From NCBI GenBank assembly GCA_028671895.1, contig CM053813.1:46470501-46534500 (forward strand): 64,000 nt of DNA, written 5' to 3'. The notes under the pieces are model-generated. The model was not told the origin of the DNA and did no database searches. It saw only the letters and a list, made by a program, of their open reading frames with translations. Positions 11,503 through 26,000 of this stretch are shown here, in pieces. Each line of letters starts with the position of its first letter. Position 1 is the stretch's first letter. A program made the position numbers and the translations under genes. Origin of the DNA: Oenanthe sinensis. Its lineage: Eukaryota; Streptophyta; Magnoliopsida; Apiales; Apiaceae.

Positions 11503-12337
11503 CTGATTTTGAGGAGTTAGATTGTTTTATTGGATTTTTCGTTAATTTTATTTAAGTGAATAAGTTCAGGATTTTAAAAGACTATAATATTTAAATTAAT
11601 CCCAAATAATTTTTTTTATTAAATAAAAATTTAAAAAATTACAATATTCTCGCATAATTAATTTCATCAAACAAACATAACCCGGAGACTCTACAAAATA
11701 AAGAGTGACGTGCCATCGGGTCTGGTTGATCGGAGAGCCCTTTCACACCTACCTACCTTCAATCCAACTTTTTCAACATTCTTTCCGAACCACTTGTGTT
11801 TTTGTAAATTACCAGTTTTTTAAAAATATATATACTTAAAAAACATATAATTTTTTTTTCTATTTCTATAAGTAAAAATTGTTATTGAAATTTTAAAATA
11901 CATGCATCAAGTGGTACCGCAAGTTCTTATTGAATTGTATATTCTATCTGACGAAATACATATTCAACTGAAACAACAATCATAATTGAGAAAAATGTTT
12001 ATAAAGTCATTTAAGATAATTCACCTAAAATTTTAAGTAATTTGGATATAAAAATTCGATGGCATTTATGGAATAATGAAATTCACTTCATTTTGTTTAC
12101 AAAAATAATTTTGAGGGTATATTATAATTTAAATTTATTTTAACTAATTATCTAAAAGTCATAGTCCATTAAATCCAAATAAATATTGAGTATATTCATA
12201 AAATAATAATGAATTATATTGACGAGTATATTTACAAAAGGCTTAATATATATACTCCGTATTTATTTTTGCAAATATATATACACTCTACACTAATGAT
12301 ATATATTATTCGATTAATGTATATATATTTAATATTT

Positions 12338-13270
12338 TTTATGTTTACGAACGACATAAATAACTAAACGAACTACTTGAAGATAGCACAACGAACTCAA
12401 ACATTTTTAATCAACTTGCACTATTTTTGTAATGATTGAACCCATATGGCAGAAAATTTAGACTTATATCTCAGAAAAAAATTCCAATAATTATCGGAGT
12501 TAGTTTGATTAAATTAGTTGTCAACTATTGTCGGGAAAAAACAATTGGGCCGAGTCAACTAATAGGTTGTTAGAAATTTGTCACATTTCTTGTAAGTGTT
12601 TTTAATACAAAAACCAAATTGGAAGCTACTCGTAGTACATAGACTAAACGAAAACCAAGAATCTATCTTTCGTATTGAATTAGGCCCGGACATCCACCTC
12701 GTTTGTTTCGAATATTAACGTCATAATATTAAAATTAAAATATTTTAATATATTTTTAAAATATTAGTGTCACAATATACATGAATATAATATTTTTTTA
12801 ATCATAGTTAAGAAAAACTAATTAAATAGACTATATTGAACCATTATTTTTAATTTGAAAAATTTATTTGTGTCTTATTAAACCACATGGGTTTATCCGC
12901 TCCTACGACTAAACCACAATAATTTTTCGCTCCTTAACCCTCCTCTGTATTTTAACACAAGTCTAGATTATATTTAATACGGAGTAATTACTAGGCGAAT
13001 TTTTTTATGTTTACGAACGAGATAAATAATTAAACAAACTAATTGAAGATTGGCCGGACAACGAACTCACTAAACATTTAATCAAACAGGTGCACTGCCA
13101 AGCTATAAATTAAATGCAGCGATTTTCCTGATCTATGGGCAACTTGCACTATTTTTTAGTGATTGAACACGTATATTGCAGAAAATTTAGACTTATAACT
13201 CAGAAAAATTCCAATAATTATCAGAGTTGGTTTGATTAAATTAGTGGGATCAAGTACTGTAATAGGTTGT
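12338..13270. repeat. duplicated promoter-region segment upstream of the ankyrin gene
   Basis: 12338-12590 (TTTTTTATGTTTACGAACGA..., then AACTTGCACTATTTTT, GCAGAAAATTTAGACTTAT, AATAGGTTGTTAGAAATT) recurs in the same order at 12999-13275. The second copy carries small insertions. The AACGAACTCACT...AAACATTTAATCAAA part also appears at 51508-51535, upstream of the later ankyrin gene. It is therefore part of the family's promoter region, doubled here. Confidence 0.75.
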
Positions 13271-13372
13271 TAGAAATTCTATTGAGATTTTTTAAAGTGT
13301 ATCGCAGCTAGGCGCCATATTTGTTAATTTAGACTATTCATATTTATAATTTTAATATACATCCGAAGTCTG

Positions 13373-13380
13373 TATATAAA
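13373..13380 (+). promoter_or_regulatory. putative TATA box of the fused ankyrin gene
   Basis: TATATAAA lies 126 bp before the ATG at 13506. The stretch between TATA and ATG (leader with CACCTTCAAATATTTTCTTCG, then a TATATAT.ACTAAGAG block) is conserved upstream of the ankyrin genes at 33478 and 51783. This supports all three starts. Confidence 0.6.
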
Positions 13381-13505
13381 GACAAGTCATGTTCACTAAT
13401 AAGCACCTTCAAATATTTTCTTCGATTAACCCAGTAATTCAGTCGCGACATTTTTATATACATATATATAATAGCTAAGAGCCCTGGTAGAAATAAGATA
13501 TAATT

Positions 13506-16500
13506 ATGGATGATGCTTTGTATGCGGCTGCTATAGCGGGAGATGGAGATGCTGATGCCATAGCTAAATTGGAGATGGAAGCTGATAGAGTGGACCAAAT
13601 TGGACGAACAATCCTTCAAATTGAATCCATATATGGAAATACAGAACGTGTGCGATTCATTCTGAGGGAGTTTGCAAACAAAAATTTTTTGGTCAAGCTG
13701 GATTATAAAAAATCGACAGCACTTACCTGGGCGGCAACTTATGGAAAGACTAAAGTGGTTGAGGTCCTGATTGATGCAGCTAGAGATTTGCCTCCTCCAG
13801 CTGATGATAATCCAGTTACTTCTTTTCAAGCTTTCCTTAGGCATGGTAATAAATATATGAACACTGCCTTACATTTAGCCGTCTATAATTGTTACATAAA
13901 AATTGTTAAGCAATTAGTAAAGGCTGATCCAGGTGGTAGACTTATTCAAAACGCCAACGGTAAAACTCCAATCTATATAGCGGCAGAAAGGGGGTACACT
14001 GATATAGTGAAGTTGATTTGTGCAACTTGCACACCTCCGTATAATTTGGATGGTCCTCGTGGTAATACTGCTTTGCATGCTGTTATTAAGAATCTCGACT
14101 ATGATATTGAAGTGGTTGAGGTCCTCCTTGATGCAGCTAGACTTTCATCATCTTCTTCAGATAAAGATGATACTCATACTTCTTTTCAAGCTTTCCTTAT
14201 GCGAGCTGATGAAGATTTGAACACTGCCTTACACACAGCAGTCAAGCAAGGTAACTTGGATACTGCTAAGCTATTAGTTGAGGCTGACCCAAGTGCTACA
14301 TACATTCAAAACAAGAAAGGTGAAACACCAATCTACATAGCCGGGGACAGAGGGTACATGGATATACTGAAGATGATCTGTACAACTTGTACAGCTCTAT
14401 CTAATTTGGATGGTCCTCGTGGTAATACTGCTTTGCATGCTGCTATTAAAAATGTCGACCACGATATTCAAGTGGTTGAGATCCTCATTGATGCAGCTAG
14501 ACTTTCATCATCTTCTTCAGATAAAGATACTGATAGTCTAGTTAGTTGTTTTCAAGCTTTCCTTACGCAAGGTGATGAAGTTTTGGACACTGCCTTACAC
14601 ATTGCAGTCAGGCAAGGTAAGTTGGCTACTGCTAAGCTATTAGTTGAGGCCGACCCAAGTGCTACATACATTCAAAACAAGCATGGTAAAACACCAATCT
14701 ACATAGCTGCGGAAAGAGGGTACTTCGATATAGTGAAGATGATTTGTACAACTTGGCCAGCTCTATCTAATTTTTATGGTCCTCGTGGTACTGTTTTGCA
14801 TGCTGTTATTAAGAATCTCGACCAAGGTACGTATGAAATATATATGTATGTAACAACTAACAATTCAATATGCCTTGAGACTCCCTTTTTGTAAAACGTA
14901 TATAAGCATAGTTCTTTTTTGTTTATGGTAAATTTTTTCTCTTCACTATCTAATTTCATGATAATTTCTGACAGTACATAGATTACTGTTCTTAATTACT
15001 GTAGAACGTAACACCTCCTTAATTGATTCCAATCGGGCAAACTCGACGGGAAAATGGTTGTGAAAGTACAATTATATCTTCCTAACGTCATTATTATGTA
15101 TTAATAGTTTTATTTTAATATAATTACATGAAATACATGATGGATTAATACCTTTATTTATATATAAAACAATATAGTGTATGTATAAGTGTATACTAAT
15201 TATACTCCATATTAGATAGATATATCTATGTTTATAATAGTCATTTTTTGAAGTATATAAATGAAAACTATATATTTTTTAATAAATATGTAAAATATTT
15301 CTTTTTAGAAAGTATAGATTTTAAAGCACTTAATGATAAATAAATATTTTATTATGGGTTTTATTGTCAAGTATAGTCCCTAAACTTTTTCTTAATGAAT
15401 AAATAATTATTGAATTATTAATTGCATTTTTTTAAAATAGTACTCTTGATTTTTTTAATAACATATAATTGTTATTGTTATTTTTGTAAAATTTCAAAAA
15501 TTAAACCTTTAATATTATATAGAATATTTAAAAATTGAGAAACTATATATTAGGTCATTTATTGTACTTGCTAAAAGTCCTCCCATGTATATGCATGAAC
15601 AACAAATACTCGCCCGTTGACAACATGTTTGTTTCTAAAGTATTGTCTACAGTTAGTTAATGCAGTAGATTAGTTGTTAATTTTATTATTTTACATCAAA
15701 GTAATATTTATTTTTAATAATTATCAATTTATTAGTTATAATTAAATAAAAACTATACTTTTATCCTTGTACACCACAAACAAAATGAAAAAAATATATA
15801 TTATTTTATTACTTATGCATGTTGTAAATCAAACTTTAATTACCATCATATTCAATATAATTATTAAAAACATAATTTTATAATATGTTTTTCAAAAATA
15901 CAATTTAAAAATACATTTTTATTTGATAAAAATGATCAATTTTTTAAATTATAATATTTTAGATCACTTTTTTTTAAATTCTAATACAAAAGACCATCAT
16001 ATTCACATATGAAAACTGTGCAATGTACATGCTTATATTTAACAAACAATTATATGTTTCAAAAAATAATTGATTGAGTCGTAAATAAGATATAAATTTT
16101 AAAATACAACTTATTTTAATTTTTAGTTATTTTAAGACTTAAAATCCAAATAAACTTATTACTTTAAATTTATAGTGAACTATAAAAAAAAATTAATTTT
16201 ATTTCAAATCATATTTTTATAATAGATATATAATATTAGTTAGAAATTTATGAATACAAGATATCAGATAGAAAAGATAGTATCACATAGAATATTTATA
16301 TAAGAAATGTGATAATACTTATATTATATAATTAAACCATACAATACCTTTTTATATGTAAGAAAAAACGATAAAAATATAATTATATTACTCTATAATC
16401 AAGTGACACTAAAAAATATATAAAGTAAAAGATGTGACTTGAACAATATTTAAACTTACCCGAAACCAAACATCCGTTGATATTGAATTCGAATTTTTGA

Positions 16501-16943
16501 ATATATGTGATACGAGAATTAATTTTTAGACTTCAAACAAATTATGATGGCGTGTGGACTGTGGTTATAAGTTAGAGAGAACTATGACCTCATCTGGGGT
16601 TTGTTTATTTACAAGTTAAAAATTATATATATACATATAGGGTAATGAGGAATTCTGAGTAAATGGGAACCAACTATAAATATAATTACATATAAAGAAG
16701 AAAAAACAATCCCAAAATAAATAAATAATTACATACTAATATATAAAAAATATAGAGTAAAAAATTACAGAATATTAGTGAATTTGTTGTTTGTAATATG
16801 TGTTCTATATTTTTCTATATATTATGTAATTTGCAATTATTTTTGGTGTTCATAAATTTTTGGCCGTAGTCTTCCATACTTATTTGTTAATCGAATTTTT
16901 ATAAAATAGTAATTGGTTTTTCAATTACTCAAATAAGAAGTTT

Positions 16944-17003
<60 letters not shown>

Positions 17004-20000
17004 CTTTTGCATATATAGAGAGATGGTCATTGCTCATTTAAATTTAAATTTAAATTTTAATAATAATAAATTTTTTATTATGAATAATAATAGAATTTAA
17101 TATAAAATTAACAATAAATTAGGTTTAAACATAATATGATTATATGTAAATTTCATTGTTATAAAAATGTATATAAGATTCTATGTTGAATTTTATGTTA
17201 GATTTTGTAACATTTGATTTTTAAAATTTAGATTAGATTCGATGTTAGATTTGATATGTTAAACTTAATTATTGTTAAATTTTATGTTTATAATCTTAAC
17301 AATAAAATTTTTATAAAAAAATAGAGTTTATATAGTAAAATATTTTTTATGGCGTGCAACCATATATATATTTATTTCAATTTATTATAAGAGAAATAAA
17401 CGGAACTTATACCATCTATATTATCTATCTATACTATTATATAATAAACAAACATAAAATATTATCTAAAATTTTGGTTACCTCAATTTGAGTCATAAAA
17501 AGCATCATAATTCATAACCGTCAATTGTTTTTTAAATATATATAATAATCGTTAGATCTTTAGTTTATTATAAAAGAGAATATAGACGGTTGGATCTTCT
17601 CTTTAAGTATATTTATTAATATTATATTTAAATTATAACTTAAATTTTATATTATAAGAATTTTATTATAATATAATTTTTATCAATATTTTATTAATAT
17701 TAACTTATATTTTCTTGGATTTAGCATCCTTGCGTCATTTTCCTGAAATTTCAGCACCATTGCGCCATTTTCCTGGGCTGAATTTGCTTGCATTACGTCC
17801 TAAATTAATTAAGTCCAGTTCTTTCACATTTTTACTAAACCCAAATTCCTTACACGGTAATGCCCTACCCAAGCACCCAGATGTTTTTCTTTATCCATCA
17901 TAAAGAATAAAAGGGATCTAGGACTCCTCCAACCTAGATGGTATTGCTATTAACAGTAGCATAAGGTATGATCTAAAATACGACTCCAATATGATTAAAT
18001 TAGTAATTTAATTTATCAAGGTAAAATTTGAAAGTTTTATGATTCGATCAACTCAAAAATAATTCTAAATGATTCGGTATTAAAATTTTCTCTACATGTT
18101 CTCCGGTATTGAATTTGTCGATCTTAAATGAATTATTTATCTATTTTATAGTTTTCACATATTTTAAAAATATATTTGATAAGTAGTTCCACAAATTATG
18201 TTTTAAATTTCAAAATTTTATTTATTATTTTTAAAAATAAGATGTAAAACTTCACTTTTAATATAATTTAAAATACATGTAAAAATTTAAAATAGACAAA
18301 AAAATTGATTGGTCCAAGTAATTTGAGTTGACACTTAAATAAGTATGAAGTTAAAGTTTATAAACTTGTTCCATATATACTAGCTTAATCCGTGCCATGT
18401 TTTAATATTTTAATTTGTTTTTATATAATTTGAATATATATTTATTTTTATATTAATACTTTAAATTTTATTTAATGTGTATATATTTTATATAATTTTT
18501 CATATACTTTATTTTTATTTTAATAAGATAATATTTGTGTGTTTTGTTTATAAATATGTTTTATTTAGGAGATTAATGTAAGATTTGTTTTAGTTAGAAG
18601 AAAAATATTTAAAAATTATGCTCAATAATAATTATCCTGCCCAAATAGAGACTATCAAATTTTTAATATTTCAGATTTAATATTATAGTATAGATATATT
18701 TGAATCCCATCATATTGATTGGAATCCCATTAGATATGAGATGTTAATCATTTAACTCCCTTAGTGTTAAACATAATTCGTTTCATAGTAAGTTTAGCTT
18801 TCATATACTTATTATTCTAAATCTTATATTTTGTATACACTTTCCTTGCAGTGAGGGAGGAAAATAGAGATGTGATTAGAATACTCATCAATGCAGTTAA
18901 ATATGCGGAAAGTTTAGAAGAGGAGAGCGCAGGTGAAAATGATGAGGATGCAGATAAAAGTGAAAGTAATGAGGACGCAGATGAAAGTGATGAAGATGTG
19001 GAATTAGAAAGGGAAGATGACACGGATGAAAGTGATGAAGATGTGGATGAATCAAGTTTAGTTAAATTATTTAATAAAAGAGATGAAAACGGATGCACTA
19101 TCTTAGAATTGGCAGTGGAACGAAATTACGTTGATGTGGTTGAACTCATATTAGAAGAAAATCCATCCTATGAAGATCCGTCACCATATGATTTTATTGG
19201 TCTCATGCCTTTAATTTACAAAGCCATCGATAAGGAGTACAGAGATATTGAAAAATTACTCTCTGAAAGTTACAAGAGGGCTGAAATTACTTACGGTTAT
19301 GACCACTTGCCCGCTTTGATTTCTGCCATTGGAAGCCGCAAAAGAGGTAAGAAATACATTCTTTAAATTACCCAAAAAAAGAAATACATTCTTTATCAAA
19401 ATATTTATTTAAATTTAACATATTATGTTGTTATATATATTAATTTATATTAATAATGAAAAACCTAAATTTAATATAATGTCAAACATTTAAAATATAT
19501 TATGCAAAATAGTGTTTCTTGTAATAATGCAAAAAAGTTATATTTTATATTTATAAGATTAATATATATATATAATAAATATAAAAATCAAATATATTTA
19601 TACTATATTATTAGAGAATAAAGTTAGTAAGATTACATCAGGAAAATTATTCAAGGAAAATTATTCAAGGTACTAGTGTTAGTGTTTTTTAGTGTGTGTA
19701 TTTTTATAATTATATATGATTTTCTGTAATTACAATAACACGTATTTATATGAGATTTTTTTTTAATCTCAGGAAAGTTACGTGAGTTAAACTTAGGAAC
19801 ATTAATCTTATATTATGATAATCGAATATGGAAATATTTATAAATTATATCCTATATATAATTGGAATAAGACATATAATATGGTATGCTCGTCAGGGGT
19901 AAAGATGTAATTTCTTAAATATTATTAATTATTTAATTAATAGATTAAGGTTTGATTGTTCTTGAATACAAGAATTAACTTAATACTATTTTAAATTTAT

Positions 20001-23000
20001 TTTTAAATAAAATAATTAAGGTTCGATTATCAAATAATATCAATAAATAATATAATATTATTTTAGAAGAAAATATTATAAATTTTAATATTAAAATTGA
20101 ATAAATATTAATTTTCAAAAATTTAAAAATTCAATTATAAAATTATTATAAATTAATAATAAACTGCAAACCCATGCATCGCATCGCATGGGGTATAAAC
20201 TAGTATTTATAATTAGAATTCCATTAATAAGGTATTAAAATTTTAGTTTTATAATATTAAAAAGCTTAGAGATAGTTATAAAGAAATAGAGTTTGAAACC
20301 CGTAACAATATAAATTTTTAATTTTATAGTTATAGTTAAAGCTGACTTCCAGGGATAAAAACAAAGCTTACAATTAGAGACACAAAATTATTTTTTCTCC
20401 CTATATATAGCTTCTAATCCTTGTTACCATACGAATAAGGAATAACCCACAAACATAAATTTCTACTACAATTTAAAATTTTATCATCCTTTGCCTCGCT
20501 GGATTTGAGCCAAGTATACAGAGTCTATCACCCAAAAAACATAAAGCATCATAGCTCATAAAGCGCGGAATCAAATAAAATTTCATATGAAATTTTATTT
20601 TGTAAAATATACAATAAATTTAATAGTTATTTCATCTCATTCCATATATTATATTAATGACTATGTAACCGACTCTCAACTATTTAGAATATTTAAAATC
20701 ATGGTTTTTTAATTTGTGATATAGTCTATGATTACTATTATCACTCATTTTTTAATGTATACTAATTCAAATATCTGTATAAATTTATGGGTAGAGATCT
20801 AGCTCTCCAAGGTCTTCGATGCTAGTTTATACAAAATTAAAATTTTATAATATATATATATATAAATATATATATATAGGGTTTTACTCAATGGGTAACC
20901 ATTATTATTGGGTAACCAATTAACTCAATATCAATCGTTAAACTCATATTTGATCATCCCGTTGGATTCAACACACATGTTAAAAAAACAAGTACATACA
21001 GTTTCACAGATTTGAAATATACACACGATTAATATATTTGATCATCCCGTTGGATTCAACAAATACATACAGTTTCACAGATTTGAAATATACACACGAT
21101 TAATTTAGTGTAACTGACTTGATTGTATAACTACTTTTTTAAATTGCATAATATTTTTTATATTATAAAAATACAATCTTTATTTTATGATAATAGAATA
21201 TTTTTTTATAAAATAACTTTTAATGATATATATAGAGCTGTAATTCGAGCCGAGTTTTTTTTAGCTCCGCTCGGGTTTGCCTCGATTAACCCGGCTCAAA
21301 CTGGTTATCCAGCTCGAACAGGTTTTTGGGCTCGACTAAATACTCGAGTCGAGCCGAGTTTTTCCGGGCTCGACTCGGACTCGACTCGATTATATTTTTA
21401 ATTTTTTAATAATTATATTTTTATATATTATAACATAAATATTTGCAGTATATTCATTTCTCCTACAAACACAATTATATGATTGTAGCATATTCTATGA
21501 CAAATAAAAAATAATGTAAATTAAAAAATGATCATTATAAATTCTTCTTTAAGGGTGTATTGTACAACAAATACAGTTATACAGGTACAACTAATATAAT
21601 TTACTAATTTATATTATTAAAAAATATTAAAAATACATTAAATATTTTGATTAATACTTTATACTTGTCACTTGTGAATTTGTGATTAATTATTAATGGA
21701 TACCTTTCCAATTTTACAATAATATAATTTATTCAATTCAATTCTAAAATACACCAAGTCAACAACACATTAAAGTCATAGTATCGTAGTTTGCTATATT
21801 TTAATTAAATTAAAAATAAATTGTTTATAAATATAAATGATTTGGTACTTATTGCATACATTTGTTTTGGATTCTTTCCCCAACAAAAAAAATAAGATTA
21901 TCATATTATTATCATTATTTATTTATTTGTTATCATATATTTAAGATATACAACTTATAAAAATATAGTGATATTAAGTATAAGTGTATCACTATATTAT
22001 GAATGTATGAACAAACGATAATACGAGTTCAAAAAATTATTTAAATTATTTAAAAAGTTTACTATCAAAATATTATTGACATTAAGTCACAAATACAACC
22101 AAATTATTATGTTATTTCACATAATATAAGAGTATTACTTTAAAAAATTTATTTATCATTTTTAATAGAAGGAAAAATATTTGTAGATTAAAGTTAAAAA
22201 AATAATTGGATAATTTTTATGAATATTAAGCTAAAACTCGATAAGTTCGATAAGAACCTGAAAACTCGGTAAGCTCGATAAACACGATAAGAACTCGAAA
22301 ACTCGTTAAAAAACTCGGTAACTTACGAACGGTTCGAACTCGACTCGTATAATAAACGAGCCGAACTCAAACAAACATTTCAGACTCGATTATTTTTAGG
22401 CTCGGCTCGACTCCATAAGAAAAAGCTCGAACTCGATTGTGCTCGGTTTGGCTCGAATTACAGCCCTAGATATATATTAATTTATTTTAAAAATATTATT
22501 TTTATATTTTTATAACTTTAATTAATAATATATGTTTTATAAAATACTTTAATATTCTTATAAAATATCTTTTTTATATTTACAGAACATATGTTTGTTT
22601 ATATATTTATTATGTATAGTTTTTTTCGAACAAAAACACTTTTATTTTAAATTGAATAAGTTCTTTAATTTATGAAACATATTTTTTTAATAATATAAAT
22701 TAAAAACATTATTTTAATAATACTAGAACTTGATATACTTGAAATATATTTTTATTACATAAACAAGTTAAATTAGTTACAATACATAATATTTTTAATA
22801 ACTTTTTGTAGTTAAGGAACATAAATCTATTTATGTATTGTCTATTTCAATATTTTTTAGATAGTAGTTTTTTAATATTTTATATGGAATAAAATAGATA
22901 ACACATTATCTTTATTGAACAATGTATCTATACAAAAATACAGGTTATAATATAATTAAAGAATAATAAAAATAATACAAGTCATAATATTTGTATAACT

Positions 23001-26000
23001 TAATGAGTTATATATTTCCATATTTAATATATATATAGCAAAAATTAAATGATGTAAGACATATGATATTTTTAATTTTGATTTGTAAGACATTATTTTT
23101 TTACATTAATTATTTTTTAAAATATTACTTTTAATATCATACAAAATAAAAAAGTAGAGAATATGTTGTTCTTCTATAAAACTATATTTGTTAATATATT
23201 TAGAATATTCTATTTATATTTTTTAATAAAATAATATTTACTATACAGACATAATATTTAAAAATACAGGATTGTTATATATATATATATATAAATATAC
23301 AGAACACATTGTTGTATATGTATAAAAATATGTGTTCTGTATATATAAAAATGCACTACATACATTTTGTACGGATCATTATATCTTTTTTTATGGAATT
23401 TTATTTATTTTATAGAATAATGTATGCATAAAATACAAAAAGATATTATAAAAATTGAAATAAAATTAGAAAGCATAAAAGTTTTCAAATACAGTACACA
23501 ACAAATCCAATACAGAACATGAAAAAAATATCTATTTGTACATACATAACACATGTTCTGTATATATAAAAATGTAGGTACGTGTTCAGAAAATTATTTT
23601 TTTATAGAATTATTTTTATTTTATAGAATAATGTATATATAAAATATAAAAAGATATTATAAAATTTGAAATAGAATTAGAAAGTACAAAAGTTTTAAAA
23701 TATAGTACGTAAAAAATAGAGAACATGAAAAAATATTCTATAGACAAAAGTTTTTTTTAAAAAAATATTGTATAAACAAATGTTTTAAAATAAAAAACCA
23801 AAAAAAACCTGTTTGAGCACATAAATAAATTGCAGAACAAGTATATTTACAATATGTGTAAAATTAAATTATCTAACACATAACAAAATTAGAGAACACA
23901 AATTAAAATTATAAAGTAAAAGAAAAAACAGAACACAAAAATATTATAAAACTTGAAATAGAATTAGAAAGTACAAATAATATTAAAATCACAAAAGAAA
24001 TAAAATAACCTAAAATTTTGAAATTACATGATACAAATTTTTATTCAATGAGAAAAATATTAAAATTAAAAATATAATAGTTTTTTTTATTAATTGCAAA
24101 ACATATAGAATATAAAAAATTTAAGTTTAAAAAAGAATTAATTTATGATATCATTTATTTTTATAAATAAAATTAATGATTATAAATTACATAAAGAAAT
24201 GTAGAAAATGTATATAAAATTTTTAAGTAGGTTGTATTGTGTGTGTCCATGTCCACCAATTTTATGCACGATCCAACATGTTTTAATCTGTACGGTATAT
24301 TTTACCTTTAATCTAACGGTTAACAAGTGAGTTACTTAGTTACTTGATTTGTGGGTTCCCACAGAGACTAGCAAAATAATATATATATATAAACCAAAAA
24401 TAATTCAAACCACATATTCAATCTAATCTAATAACCCCATACCCACACACAAATCAAATACACCCTCACATACAATCTCACCTAATTCTTTCCGTTTTTA
24501 ATTTAATTTTTCACATGTACAAACCTTTTTTCAAATATATATATATATATATATATATATTTGATTTATATATTATCGAAGGACCTAGATATTTATTTAA
24601 TAGTTTTTCTTAAACAAAATAAATAAATGATTAGTATTAAATAGAAGTAATTATTACTTATTTAACATCAAATTACATTAATTTTAATTTCTTTATTAAA
24701 AATTTACAAACAAAGGTAATGTAATAAAATTTAAGCTATACCCATATTCTTCCTTAATTTCTAAAATCTCATACCTTGTTTACATGCTTTTAAAAATATC
24801 AAAAACCAAGCTAGGTTTTTAAGAACTTTATTATTTTTTGACGATTAAAAATACAATACAAATATAAAGAAATTAGATATAATTATTACTAACATGTTTT
24901 TTTTTCAGACTCTGTGCTCAGCCTGTTGGATAATTATGCCGAAGACATTGTAACCTTTGTTGACAATCTAGGCTGGACAGTCCTACACCATGCCGCATAT
25001 CACGAATTCGATTCAATAATATATGCCTTAGTACAAGCACAGAAAACATCTGAACATCAATTTTTGTATGAAGATAAAATATCAACACCGTTTCATGTAG
25101 CAGCCGAGAAAGGATATACTTCTACAGTAATACTTCTAATGCAGTTGTGGCCATCTTCATCTTCAGCATATACCGCTGTCGATAGAAATGGACAAAATAT
25201 ATTACACTTGGCAGCATTGCAAAATAAAAAAGAGATGATACAAGGCATTTTGAAATATTGTTCAGAAGAGTATAAGAACGAGTTTGTGACTAAACAGGAT
25301 AATAATGGTAATACACCACTTCATATGCTAATCCGGCAAGGTTGCTTTGTTCCTGAACTCCTGAAATATGAAGGACTTCAAACAATGATAAAAAATAAAG
25401 AAAAGTGGACTGCTCGAGACATGCTGTATTTTGAAGATCAAATTATTGGCGATCAGGTATTTTAACCTAATTTAATTTTCTTTCTATGAAAACTAGTTTT
25501 TTAGACTTGACTTAACAAAAAGGTCGTAATCAAAACATTAGAAATTATATTTTAGATTAGTTAGTCACTCTTAACATTATTATATATGATATTTTCATGT
25601 AAAATTATACACGTGCGAGGTATACGGGCAATAAACTGCACCGCAAGTCCCTATTATATAGTAAATACAATTTTTTTTAATATTAAAAATAAAAATAGTA
25701 AGTAGATACTCCTGGTCAAAATAAAAATACTCCGTATTAGTTAGTACGAAGTTTGTTTGTGCATTTAATATGTAACTCTACTAATCTTGTCTCCGAACGA
25801 TGAGTAAAAAAGGAAATTTGTTTGATGTATATATTTATACACGAATAAAGATGATATGTTCCAGATTAAGACAAATGTTGATTATTCGGGATCCTTTACA
25901 GGTACAAATTAAAATTGCACTTGACAATGTTGAGACTAATCACAAGGACACTTCTGAAAGTTTAGTTGTCCGGCCTAGTAAACGACTGGCAAAAGATGCT

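Larger units (their letters stand above)
10396..12337. other. AT-rich intergenic stretch with small repeats
   Basis: No gene is recognised. A half Stowaway-like end (CTCGCTCCGTC near 10920) has no partner. The stretch holds a 22-bp palindrome (11128-11149) and a short tandem repeat (11393-11502), listed separately. Confidence 0.6.
14827..18851 (+). other. intron 1 of the fused ankyrin gene
   Basis: Bounded by donor GTACGT at 14827 and acceptor TTGCAG ending at 18851, both phase 1. AT-rich, with a compound microsatellite at 16943-17002 and a small Helitron at 18380-18694. The 62-codon frame at 17715 has no recognisable domain. At about 4 kb it is much longer than the corresponding 729-bp intron of the 51783 gene. 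Confidence 0.7.
19347..24908 (+). other. intron 2 of the fused ankyrin gene
   Basis: Donor GTAAGA at 19347, acceptor TTTTTTCAG ending at 24908, phase 1. The 5.6-kb intron holds a Helitron (19588-20203), a tandem repeat (20948-21104), a CTCGAG-rich inverted-end element (21235-22468), a diverged direct repeat (23330-23745) and an AT microsatellite (24533-24560). No coding segment is recognised in it. Confidence 0.7.

Noticed and set aside
13344..13844. 166-codon minus-strand frame opposite ankyrin exon 1, and similar ones at 33487-33813 and 51792-52031
   Set aside because: They recur opposite every homologous ankyrin exon and reflect its codon pattern. No domain and no independent gene signal.
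16943..17002. Searched for CRISPR arrays, rRNA, tRNA and prokaryotic operon signals around the short repeats
   Set aside because: The repeats are microsatellites or tandem duplications without spacers. No tRNA cloverleaf or rRNA segment was recognised, and the genome is clearly a plant's.
21123..21401. 92-codon frame with proline/arginine words
   Set aside because: It only translates the CTCGAG words of a transposon end.
25800..25901. In-frame ATG 34 codons before the chimeric exon, which could be a start for a separate second gene
   Set aside because: The stretch is AT-rich intron ending in a canonical TTACAG acceptor at the position conserved in the sister genes. No promoter-like leader resembles those of 13506, 33478 or 51783. 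Kept as a minor alternative only.
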